Of a stretch of 7,913 nucleotides of DNA, positions 1-6,564 are shown piece after piece; the first letter of the stretch is position 1; the number at the start of each line of letters is the position of its first letter. The DNA lies in the NCBI GenBank assembly GCA_002478045.1, contig DLLT01000033.1:10446-18358 (forward strand), written 5' to 3'. Source of the stretch: Porphyromonadaceae bacterium UBA7555 (lineage in GTDB: Bacteria; Bacteroidota; Bacteroidia; Bacteroidales; Muribaculaceae). A program made the translations under genes and the position numbers. The notes beneath the pieces were generated by a model that was given only the letters and a program-made list of their open reading frames with translations, ran no database searches and was not told the DNA's origin.

Positions 1-1739
1 CCGCCGAAGCTGCACCCGCCGAAGCAAAAGTCGAAGTCCCCACCACAACCGAGGACAAACCCGCGCCCAAGAAACGCGGCCGCAAGAAAAAATCCGAGAT
101 AGCAGCCGCACAAGCCGCCGAGGCCGAAACTACGGCCGAAACTACGGAACAACCCGTCGTACAAGCCACGGAGCAGCCCGCCGCCGAGGTCAAACCCGAA
201 GCGACACAACCCGCTGCCGAAGTCGCAGCCGAAGCTCGGCCCGCCGAGGATGCTCCCAAAGCAGCAAAGCAAAACGATGCAGGCAATACACAGCCGGAAA
301 ATAAAGACGCTTCATTCGCCGCCTTCTTCCCCCAATCCGGCGGAGGCCGCACCTTCACTCCGCGCTCTCAACGCGAACGCGAAGCCGATGAACAACGCCG
401 CCGGCAAATGCAGGCACAGCAGCAAATGCAACAACAGGCACAGCAGCCCTACACCCACCCCATATTGACGCCCGAGCAAAGCGCCGCCAATCCCATCACC
501 ATCGGCGACCCGCAGCCCAACACCCAGGTGCAACCCGCACCTCCCGGACAGGGCAAGAAAAACAAGAAAAACCGCAACAAGAACAACGCCAATATGGGGT
601 TTGTCGACAGCCGCTTCGACTTCACCGACATCATCGAAACATGCGGCGTACTCGAAATAGAAAGCCAGGGCTACGGATACCTCCGCTCGGCGGATTACAA
701 CTATATGCCCTCGCCCGATGACATCTACCTCACTCAGCAGCAAATCAAACAATATGCGCTCAAGACCGGAGATGTGGTCGAATGTACCATACGCCCGCCG
801 CGCGAAAACGAGAAATACTTTGCCCTGAGCCAAGTGCTGCGCGTCAACGGCCGCACACCGCGCTTCATCCGCGACCGCATAGCCTTCGAGCACCTCACGC
901 CGCTGTTCCCGAACGAGAAATTCGACCTCACCTCCGGCAAGACCTGCAACCTGTCGACACGTGTCGTCGATATGTTCGCTCCCATAGGCAAAGGCCAACG
1001 CGGCCTTATCGTAGCACCGCCCAAGACCGGTAAGACCATACTGCTCAAGGATATAGCCAACGCCATAGCCGAAAACCACCCGGAGACATACATTATGATT
1101 CTCCTCATCGACGAACGCCCCGAGGAAGTCACCGATATGCGCCGTACCGTGCGCGCCGAAGTCATCGCCTCAACTTTTGACGAACCCGCCGACCGCCACG
1201 TACGCATCGCCGGCATCGTCCTCGAAAAGGCCAAGCGTATGGTCGAATGCGGCCACGATGTAGTCATCTTGCTGGACTCCATTACCCGCCTGGCACGCGC
1301 ATACAACACCTGCGCCCCCGGCTCGGGCAAAATCCTCAGCGGCGGTGTTGACGCCAACGCCCTGCAGAAGCCCAAGCGCTTCTTCGGCGCCGCCCGCAAC
1401 ATCGAAAACGGCGGATCGCTCACCATCATCGCCACAGCCCTCACCGAGACATCTTCCAAGATGGACGAAGTCATCTTCGAGGAATTCAAGGGTACCGGCA
1501 ATATGGAACTCCAACTGGACCGCAAGCTCTCCAACAAGCGCATATTCCCGGCCGTAGACATCATAGCCTCGTCCACACGTCGCGATGACCTGCTCATACG
1601 CGCCGAGAACCTCAATCGAATGTGGATTTTGCGCAACTTTCTCAGCGACCGCAACAGCATCGAAGCCATGGAGTTCATCAAAGAACGTATGGAACGCACA
1701 CGCGACAATGACGAGTTGCTGCGCATCATGAACCAGTAA
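1..1739 (+). CDS. rho: Transcription termination factor Rho, 5'-truncated by window edge
   Basis: Rho is a hexameric RNA-dependent ATPase/helicase that loads on untranslated RNA and ends transcription in the cytoplasm. The frame is open from position 3 to the TAA at 1737-1739, so the ATG at 408 is internal and the true start lies upstream of the window. At least 578 residues are visible, well over the 419 of E. coli Rho. In order: a low-complexity segment (about 3-596); the RNA-binding OB fold with 'GYGYLRSADYNY', 'DDIYL' and 'YFALSQV' (about 597-850); the RecA-like motor with Walker A 'APPKTGKT' (1014-1037), 'LLIDERPEEVTDM', Walker B 'VVILLDS' (1260-1280), the Q-loop region 'SGGVDANAL' and the R-loop region 'FEEFKGTGNMEL'. 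The C-terminus 'AMEFIKERMERTRDNDELL' matches the family end. All motor motifs look intact. The N-terminal helical domain would be outside the window. A 90-base gap separates it from aroA. Confidence 0.97.
   Translation, partial: AEAAPAEAKVEVPTTTEDKPAPKKRGRKKKSEIAAAQAAEAETTAETTEQPVVQATEQPAAEVKPEATQPAAEVAAEARPAEDAPKAAKQNDAGNTQPENKDASFAAFFPQSGGGRTFTPRSQREREADEQRRRQMQAQQQMQQQAQQPYTHPILTPEQSAANPITIGDPQPNTQVQPAPPGQGKKNKKNRNKNNANMGFVDSRFDFTDIIETCGVLEIESQGYGYLRSADYNYMPSPDDIYLTQQQIKQYALKTGDVVECTIRPPRENEKYFALSQVLRVNGRTPRFIRDRIAFEHLTPLFPNEKFDLTSGKTCNLSTRVVDMFAPIGKGQRGLIVAPPKTGKTILLKDIANAIAENHPETYIMILLIDERPEEVTDMRRTVRAEVIASTFDEPADRHVRIAGIVLEKAKRMVECGHDVVILLDSITRLARAYNTCAPGSGKILSGGVDANALQKPKRFFGAARNIENGGSLTIIATALTETSSKMDEVIFEEFKGTGNMELQLDRKLSNKRIFPAVDIIASSTRRDDLLIRAENLNRMWILRNFLSDRNSIEAMEFIKERMERTRDNDELLRIMNQ
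3..596 (+). other. Predicted disordered N-terminal insertion of Rho
   Basis: This part of the rho frame encodes about 198 residues of biased composition with no recognisable fold. It starts Ala/Glu/Pro-rich, carries a basic patch 'KKRGRKKK' (69-92), continues with Ala-Glu-Thr/Pro-Gln repeats, then 'FAAFFPQSGGGRTFTPRSQ', a Gln/Met run (about 402-449), a Pro/Gln/Asn stretch and a second basic patch 'GKKNKKNRNKNN' (552-587) immediately before the OB fold. Known: Rho proteins of Bacteroidota commonly carry such an insertion, and the one of Bacteroides thetaiotaomicron has been reported to drive phase separation needed for gut fitness. Inferred: this segment plays a similar role here, with the basic patches contacting RNA. 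Confidence 0.8.
123..146 (+). repeat. 12-base tandem duplication within rho
   Basis: The unit GCCGAAACTACG occurs twice in a row with no mismatch (123-134 and 135-146), in frame, encoding Ala-Glu-Thr-Thr twice. It lies in the low-complexity part of Rho and is flanked by further degenerate Ala/Glu/Pro/Gln repeats. It looks like a recent slippage duplication that keeps the frame. Confidence 0.85.
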
Positions 1740-1829
1740 CCACTGCCGCCGTATAAGCAAATCCCTGTAAGAGGTGCAATATTGCGCCCGCGCAGCAAAG
1801 TAGCGACACGCTAAATAATATCACGCACA
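1740..1829 (+). promoter_or_regulatory. rho-aroA intergenic region, possible promoter for the downstream genes
   Basis: This 90-base gap is the largest between genes in the window and the natural place for a promoter for the aroA-led gene run. It contains a perfect 10-base palindrome GCAATATTGC (1776-1785), a weak 4-bp hairpin TGCG/CGCA (1783-1794) without a following T run, and an AT-rich stretch TAAATAATA (1812-1820) shortly before the aroA start. I do not see a good match to the Bacteroidota TTG / TAnnTTTG promoter with its usual spacing, nor a Shine-Dalgarno sequence; A at -3 is typical of starts in this phylum. The promoter role is inferred from position only. Confidence 0.3.
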
Positions 1830-3227
1830 ATGAAATACGCAATCTTCCCCCCCGAAGAAATTCTGCAGGCCACCGTCACCCTGCCGCTGAGCAAGAGCGA
1901 GAGCGCACGTCGAATAGTCATCGATGCCGTCGGCGGATACACCACGGCAGCCGAAGACGTTGCCGACTGCGATGACACTCGGGCGCTGATGCAAGCGATA
2001 TCGGCACGTACGGGACGCGTCGATATAGGCGCCGCCGGCACAGCTATGCGCTTTGCCGCAGCATTTTTTGCCGCCACCGAAGGCGCGGACATCATTCTTG
2101 ACGGCATCGAACGCATGCGCCACCGCCCCATAGCGCCGCTTGTCGAAGCCCTTCGCCGCCTCGGCGCCGACATCGAATACACCGATGCAGACGGCGAGAA
2201 GGCCAAAGGCACGGAAGGATATGCACCGCTACACATACGCGGGCGTCGGCTCGAAGGCGGCACGGTGAACATTGATGCCACTGTCAGTTCGCAGTTCATC
2301 AGCGCCTTGGCACTGGTAGCTCCGCTGATGCGCAATGGGCTGCGCATCGTCCTCGAAGGCGATGTTACCTCGGCTCCATACCTGCGCATGACCCTGGAGA
2401 TGCTGCGCCTGCGCGGCATAGATGCCGCCCTCGAAGGCAACGATGTGTGCATACACGGCACCGCCGCCGACATCAAGGCGGCCGAGACGCCGGTAGGCCG
2501 CGACTGGAGCGCCGCATCCTATTGGTACGCCATTGCCGCCCTCTCGTCGGGATGGGTCACCCTCCCCGGGCTACAACTCGGATACCGACTGCAAGGCGAC
2601 AGCGTTGCCGCCGAAATTTTCGAGCGCTTAGGCGTCATTTCGGAGCAGAACCCCGAAGACGAGGACACGGGCAAGCGCATTGACGGCGTGGGCCTGTCGG
2701 CTTCGCCCGAAGTTTACAGCCGCCTGGACCTTGATATGTCGGCCACTCCCGACCTCGTCCCGGCTTTGGCCGTGGCCGCCACCATGCTCGGCGTCCCCTT
2801 CCAATTCCACGGCGTCCATACACTACGCGACAAGGAAACCGACCGACTGGAAGCACTGTCCACCGAGGCACTGAAAATCGGAGCTGTCTACGAAATAGAC
2901 GGAGACGACTCAATCGGATGGGAAGGACGCCGCGTGCCCATACGCACACTGCCCATCATTGACACCTACGGCGACCACCGCATGGCCATGGCCTTTGCTC
3001 CGGCGGCGCTGTACCTCCCCGGGCTGGTGATAGACTCCCCGGAAGTAGTGTCCAAATCCTATCCCGGATTTTGGGATGACCTGCGCAACGCCGGATTTAC
3101 ACTCAAGGAAGTGGACGAAGCAGCCCTCAATGACGCCACCGCGCCTCCCGAAGGCCAAAATCCCCTCGGCGAGCAAATGTCCGAGAAGCAAGATCCCGGA
3201 CTGGACTCCAACGTATTCCCCACCTAA
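1830..3227 (+). CDS. aroA: 3-phosphoshikimate 1-carboxyvinyltransferase (EPSP synthase)
   Basis: This enzyme joins phosphoenolpyruvate to shikimate-3-phosphate in the cytoplasm, the sixth step of the shikimate pathway to chorismate. Family landmarks are present in order: 'LSKSESARR' (K22, R27), 'GAAGTAMRF' (67-75), 'ERMRHRPI' (94-101), 'SSQF' (153-156), 'DWSAASYWY' (225-233), 'TPDLVPA' with D308 at the position of the catalytic Asp313 of E. coli, 'KETDRL' (335-340) with E336 at the position of Glu341, 'GDHRMAMAF' (381-389) and 'SKSYPGF' with K409 matching Lys411. The Gly of the PEP loop (Gly96 in E. coli) is kept, while the Asn two residues before it is Ala, as I recall for Bacteroidota. At 465 residues it is longer than the usual 410-430: the conserved part ends near residue 432 and a polar tail of about 33 residues follows. 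The ATG at 1830 gives a normal family N-terminus. First gene of the tight run; 15 bases before the next gene. Confidence 0.95.
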   Translation: MKYAIFPPEEILQATVTLPLSKSESARRIVIDAVGGYTTAAEDVADCDDTRALMQAISARTGRVDIGAAGTAMRFAAAFFAATEGADIILDGIERMRHRPIAPLVEALRRLGADIEYTDADGEKAKGTEGYAPLHIRGRRLEGGTVNIDATVSSQFISALALVAPLMRNGLRIVLEGDVTSAPYLRMTLEMLRLRGIDAALEGNDVCIHGTAADIKAAETPVGRDWSAASYWYAIAALSSGWVTLPGLQLGYRLQGDSVAAEIFERLGVISEQNPEDEDTGKRIDGVGLSASPEVYSRLDLDMSATPDLVPALAVAATMLGVPFQFHGVHTLRDKETDRLEALSTEALKIGAVYEIDGDDSIGWEGRRVPIRTLPIIDTYGDHRMAMAFAPAALYLPGLVIDSPEVVSKSYPGFWDDLRNAGFTLKEVDEAALNDATAPPEGQNPLGEQMSEKQDPGLDSNVFPT

Positions 3228-3242
3228 AGCCCCGCATCCGGC

Positions 3243-3701
3243 ATGACCGCCATACTCATCCTGGTCGGCATATTAATCGTCTTAGGCCTTGTTGCTTACG
3301 CTCTCCAGCGTCACGTTCAAGGGAGTTCGGCGAGCTCGGAAAAATCCGATAGTTCGACAAACTCCGAAAATTCCGACAGCTCCAATAGCTCGGAATGTTG
3401 CGGTCTGCACGCCGTATGCGAAAAGCTTGCCGACACGGACGGCGACATCGAATATTTCGATGACGAGGAACTGGACGCCCTGGCCGGCATAGAAGCCACG
3501 GCTTATACACCCGAACAGGTCGAGCAATTTCGCGAAGTGCTCACTACCCTGGCCGATGGTGAAGCCCCGGAATGGCTACGCAGCCTACGCCGACGCAACA
3601 TCGCCCTGCCGGAAGACCTGCGCGACGAAGCTATGATGCTCGTCGAAGATGCGGCACACAACAACGCGCGGACACCGTCTCGCGACAAATCAACGACTTA
3701 G
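3243..3701 (+). CDS. Conserved Bacteroidales membrane-anchored protein with CCGxHxxC motif, function unknown
   Basis: This 152-residue protein has no function I can name. Residues 3-21 form one hydrophobic helix ('AILILVGILIVLGLVAYAL') followed by R23 and H24. Residues 27-51 are a Ser/Asn/Glu/Asp linker with a degenerate repeat ('SEKSDSSTN', then 'SENSDSSN'). Next comes C52-C53-G-L-H56-A-V-C59 (3396-3419), then an acidic segment 'IEYFDDEELD' and a helical C-terminal part with 'YTPEQVEQFREVL', 'EWLRSLRRRNIALPEDLRDEAMML'. From memory, similar proteins with the same motif order sit beside aroA and a metal permease gene in other Bacteroidales and are sometimes labelled 'phospholipase' without evident basis. 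The positive-inside rule suggests a cytoplasmic C-terminal domain. Three Cys plus one His could bind a metal ion. It ends 4 bases before the permease gene, so co-expression is likely. Confidence 0.85.
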   Translation: MTAILILVGILIVLGLVAYALQRHVQGSSASSEKSDSSTNSENSDSSNSSECCGLHAVCEKLADTDGDIEYFDDEELDALAGIEATAYTPEQVEQFREVLTTLADGEAPEWLRSLRRRNIALPEDLRDEAMMLVEDAAHNNARTPSRDKSTT

Positions 3702-3705
3702 ACTT

Positions 3706-4539
3706 ATGATTTCCGAATTACTGACATATCCGTTTTTCAAGCTGGCACTCATAGGTGTAGCCATCATCTCCGTGGCCGCCGCCATCATCGGGTCATATAT
3801 TATCACCCGACGAATGGTGGCCATCTGCGGCGGCGTCACCCACGCCTGCTTCGGCGGTTTGGGCTTAGGATACTATCTGGGTATCAGCCCAGTACTTATG
3901 GCCGGGGTCTTTGCCGTAGGATCGTCGCTGTGCGTCGACTGGCTGTCGGCACGACTGCGCGTACGCCAAGACAGCGCCATCGCCGTCATCTGGGCTCTGG
4001 GTATGGCCATAGGTGTACTCTTCGTATTCCTATCTCCGGGATATGTACCCGAGCTTAACAGCTTCCTGTTCGGCAACATCCTCACTATCAACGCCACAGA
4101 CATCACGGCCTTTGCCATATACACCGCCGTGCTTATCGCCTTTGTATCGTGGCAATGGCGACGCATCATTGTCTGCGCCTTCGACCCGGACTTTGCGCGC
4201 GTAGCCGGACTACCGGTGCGCTTCATCACCACGACTATGACCATATTAGTGGCCGTATGCATCGTGTTGACCATACGTCTTGTAGGCGTAATGCTGCTGA
4301 TGTCTATGTTGTCGCTGCCAATGATGATTGCCGAGATTTTCTGTCATCGTATGGGGCCGTTGATGGCGGCCGGGGCAGTTGTATCCCTGGTGACCTGCAT
4401 CGGCGGTCTTTTTGTCAGCTCGCTGATGGATATTCCCTGTTCGGCCGTTATCGTCATTCTTATGGCCGTTATATTTATTATAGCTAAAGCGGTTACAACC
4501 TTAATTGCACTTATTAATAAGACACGTACATCGTCATGA
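3706..4539 (+). CDS. Metal ABC transporter permease, ZnuB / ABC-3 family
   Basis: This is the inner-membrane permease of an ABC importer for a divalent metal, most often zinc or manganese. The 277-residue protein is almost wholly hydrophobic with about eight to nine membrane segments. Family marks include 'GSYIITRRMVAICGGVTHACFGG' type sequence near residues 29-51 with H46, 'ELNSFLFGNILTI', 'FDPDFARVAGLPVRF' (the loop that meets the ATPase) and 'GVMLLMSMLSLPMMIAEIF'. I chose ATG 3706 (MISELLTYPFF) over an in-frame ATG at 3649: the earlier start adds 19 polar residues inside the preceding gene, and 3706 fits the family N-terminus and the 4-base gap. The 3' end overlaps the next gene by ATGA. 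The ATPase and the metal-binding lipoprotein genes are not in the window. The metal cannot be told from this sequence. Confidence 0.93.
   Translation: MISELLTYPFFKLALIGVAIISVAAAIIGSYIITRRMVAICGGVTHACFGGLGLGYYLGISPVLMAGVFAVGSSLCVDWLSARLRVRQDSAIAVIWALGMAIGVLFVFLSPGYVPELNSFLFGNILTINATDITAFAIYTAVLIAFVSWQWRRIIVCAFDPDFARVAGLPVRFITTTMTILVAVCIVLTIRLVGVMLLMSMLSLPMMIAEIFCHRMGPLMAAGAVVSLVTCIGGLFVSSLMDIPCSAVIVILMAVIFIIAKAVTTLIALINKTRTSS
4461..4535 (+). promoter_or_regulatory. AT-rich pocket at the 3' end of the permease gene
   Basis: Positions 4461-4530 contain 22 G or C in 70 bases (31%), far below the rest of this GC-rich window, with runs such as ATATTTATTA and TTATTAATAA just before the cysteine synthase start. 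It encodes the last membrane helix of the permease, so hydrophobic Ile/Leu/Phe codons explain part of it. Position and composition would also suit an internal promoter or an unstructured ribosome-entry region for the next gene. No clear TAnnTTTG element was found. Confidence 0.2.
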
Positions 4540-5450
4540 AGATTTGTGACAACATTCTCGAGACCATCGGCTCGACCCCGATGGTACGCATCCACGCCCT
4601 CAACCCCAATCCTCGGGTCAACATCTTGGCCAAAGTGGAGGGCTTCAATCCCACCGGAAGCATCAAGGATCGTATAGCGCTGAATATGATTGAGCAGGCC
4701 GAAAGCGAAGGCCGGCTACATCCCGGACAGACCATCATCGAGCCCACCAGCGGCAACACCGGCATAGGTCTCGCCGTCGTAGGCATCGTTAAGGGCTACC
4801 ATGTGGTCATCGTCATGAGTGCCGGTGTCAGCATAGAGCGCCGCCGCATGATACGCTCCTACGGAGCCGAGGTCATACTCACCCCGGCGCAGGACGGCAC
4901 CGACGGCGCCATCCGCCTGGCTCGCAAGATGGTGGCCGAGCAACCGGAGAAATATTTTATGCCCGATCAATTCAGCAATGCAGCCAACTATCAGGCACAC
5001 TACCGCGTAACGGCCAACGAGATTTGGGCTCAAACCGGCGGTCATGTCGACTATCTGGTCAGCGCCATAGGCACATCCGGCACCATAATGGGCATAGGAC
5101 GCTACCTGAAAGCGCTCAATCCCAAGGTACAAATCGTCTGCGCCCAGCCCGTACGCAACCACTACATCCAAGGGCTCAAGAACCTCGAAGAAGCCATTGT
5201 TCCGGCCATCTATGACCCCACGCGCATCGACCGACAGGAAATGATCGAATCGGAGGAGGCCATAGATATGGCACGTCAAATTATTGCGCGCGAGGGTATC
5301 TTCGCCGGCATGTCCAGCGGTGCAGCCATGATTGCCGCCCGTCGTACAGCCATAGACGCCCCGGACGGCAGCAATATCGTGGTCATCTTCCCCGACCGCG
5401 CCGAGAAGTATCTGTCCACAGTGATGTTCGAACCCTTCGCAGACAAGTAA
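4536..5450 (+). CDS. cysM: PLP-dependent cysteine synthase, CysM-like
   Basis: A cytoplasmic fold-type II PLP enzyme that makes L-cysteine by replacing the activating group of an activated serine with sulfide or another sulfur donor. The 304 residues show 'NPTGSIKDR' with the PLP lysine K44, the substrate loop 'TSGNTGI' (71-77), the PLP phosphate-binding loop 'GTSGT' (179-183), 'EGIFAGMSSGAA' (253-264, S261 near the pyridine nitrogen) and 'DRAEKYLST' (287-295). After the 'AQP' strand it reads 'IQGLKNLEEAIVPAIYDP' (211-228); this resembles CysM proteins, including the O-phosphoserine enzyme of Mycobacterium tuberculosis ('ALRNMDEGFVPELYDP'), more than CysK, which usually has a longer 'SGGKPGPHKIQGIG' region. 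The substrate (O-acetylserine or O-phosphoserine) is therefore open. Its ATG overlaps the permease stop (ATGA), which implies translational coupling. No cysE is nearby. Confidence 0.92.
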   Translation: MKICDNILETIGSTPMVRIHALNPNPRVNILAKVEGFNPTGSIKDRIALNMIEQAESEGRLHPGQTIIEPTSGNTGIGLAVVGIVKGYHVVIVMSAGVSIERRRMIRSYGAEVILTPAQDGTDGAIRLARKMVAEQPEKYFMPDQFSNAANYQAHYRVTANEIWAQTGGHVDYLVSAIGTSGTIMGIGRYLKALNPKVQIVCAQPVRNHYIQGLKNLEEAIVPAIYDPTRIDRQEMIESEEAIDMARQIIAREGIFAGMSSGAAMIAARRTAIDAPDGSNIVVIFPDRAEKYLSTVMFEPFADK

Positions 5451-5471
5451 AAAAGCCTGATACGCATTATT

Positions 5472-6557
5472 ATGAAACTGTTTCGTGCACTACTTGCCGC
5501 CGGTGCCGTATGTATCGGCGTCCTCGCGGCACATGCCGATGCCGAAATCACCTGGATAGACGGCACCGAGCACGATTTCGGCGCCTTTGCCGAAAGCTCG
5601 GAGCCTACCAAATGCGTCTTCCGATACGTCAACACCGGCAACGAGGACCTGGTCATCACCGGGGCGCGGGCTTCGTGCGGATGCACCACGCCGCGATATG
5701 ATGCGCGACCTCTGGCGCCGGGCGACACGGCAATGATTACAGTGGCTTACGACTCGCAAGGGCGGCCGGGACGTTTCTCCAAAGCTGTATTTGTCAACAC
5801 AAATACGGAGCCGAAGCGCTCGGTGCTCGTTGTCAAAGGTGTCGTCGTGGGAGCACCGCAGACCGTTGCGCGTCGTTTTCCCGTGGACTTTGGCCCGCTG
5901 AAAATGGCGCGTCCATCGGTAATACTGGGTCAAATAATGCGCCGACATGTCAAGAGCGTCTTTACAGACGGATACAACGGCAGCACCGACACCATATCAC
6001 CGACCGTGGCCTATGCACCTAAGTGGCTGGAAGTGACGCCAACACCGCGCGCCGTACCACCGGGCGAGCGTCTCAGCCTCAGCTTCTACATCAACGGCGA
6101 CCGAATACCTCTGTATGGAGCCAATCTCGATTCGGTAGTCATCATTCCCGACAGTCGTCACCCCGAAATACGGCACACGCTCGAAGTGTCGGTGGACGTA
6201 CACGAAGATTTCTCGAAGTTGGAGCCGCGGGCTTTGGCGCGCGCCCCCCGGGCCGCCGTAGACTCGGAATTGATCAATATCGCCTGCGACGAAGGTCATG
6301 CCGTACTGCGCCTGTCCAACCGCGGCAAAGACGATGCGCTGATTGTGCGGCGCGTATACACACTGTCGCCGGCGCTGGAAGTGACCGCCCCCAAAGGCTC
6401 AAAAGTCAAGAAAGGGCGCAGTGCCGACATCTCCATACGCTTGATACGCGAGGCTATGCCCTCGGACGGAAGGCCGCTGGACGCCCGCGTATTTGTAATC
6501 ACCAACGACCCGGTGACGCCGGTCATCACCGTACGCGTTACCGCCGCATGCCCCTAA
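5472..6557 (+). CDS. Exported DUF1573 domain protein
   Basis: The first 22 residues are a signal peptide ('MKLFRALLAAGAVCIGVLAAHA', cut after AHA or ADA). C14 lies in the hydrophobic core but lacks a lipobox, so a soluble periplasmic or secreted protein is expected. Residues 30-125 are a clear DUF1573 domain: 'HDFGAFAESSEPTKCVFRYVN', 'DLVITGARASCGCT' with the typical C69-G-C71 pair, 'PLAPGDTAMITVAYDS' and 'GRFSKAVFVNTN'. A second segment starts at 'VDFGPLKMARP' (about 138), and a third beta-rich stretch (about 270-360: 'AVLRLSNRGKDDALIVRR', 'VKKGRSADISIRL', 'VFVITNDPVTPVITVRVTA') looks like another domain of the same Ig-like type. DUF1573 proteins are common in Bacteroidota; their function is unknown. 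It follows cysM by 21 bases and precedes the next gene by 7. Confidence 0.88.
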   Translation: MKLFRALLAAGAVCIGVLAAHADAEITWIDGTEHDFGAFAESSEPTKCVFRYVNTGNEDLVITGARASCGCTTPRYDARPLAPGDTAMITVAYDSQGRPGRFSKAVFVNTNTEPKRSVLVVKGVVVGAPQTVARRFPVDFGPLKMARPSVILGQIMRRHVKSVFTDGYNGSTDTISPTVAYAPKWLEVTPTPRAVPPGERLSLSFYINGDRIPLYGANLDSVVIIPDSRHPEIRHTLEVSVDVHEDFSKLEPRALARAPRAAVDSELINIACDEGHAVLRLSNRGKDDALIVRRVYTLSPALEVTAPKGSKVKKGRSADISIRLIREAMPSDGRPLDARVFVITNDPVTPVITVRVTAACP

Positions 6558-6564
6558 GACCTAT

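Noticed and set aside
312..1079. 255-codon open frame on the minus strand opposite rho
   Set aside because: It is the shadow of the rho frame in GC-rich DNA; the composition (Gly/Val/Ala/Leu runs) has no family resemblance and the opposite strand is clearly Rho.
408..1739. Rho starting at the internal ATG at 408
   Set aside because: The same frame stays open without a stop back to position 3 and encodes a plausible Bacteroidota-type insertion, so 408 is an internal Met within a Gln-rich run.
734..1798. 354-codon open frame on the minus strand over the Rho motor domain
   Set aside because: Ser/Arg/Met-rich translation typical of an antisense shadow; it overlaps the strongly conserved Rho ATPase domain.
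1782..1798. Possible terminator hairpin after rho
   Set aside because: The stem is only 4 bp with no T run after it, so it is not a convincing intrinsic terminator.
1811..2476. 221-codon open frame on the minus strand opposite aroA
   Set aside because: Antisense shadow with Ser/Arg/Ala-rich low-information sequence; aroA motifs are intact on the + strand.
3649..3705. Upstream ATG giving a 296-residue permease
   Set aside because: It would add 19 polar residues and overlap the preceding gene by 53 bases; ATG 3706 matches the family N-terminus.
4716..5279. 187-codon open frame on the minus strand opposite cysM
   Set aside because: Antisense shadow; the + strand carries all cysteine synthase motifs.
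5472..5537. Lipoprotein signal in the DUF1573 protein
   Set aside because: The cysteine at residue 14 is preceded by Gly-Ala-Val and lies within the hydrophobic core; it does not match a lipobox.
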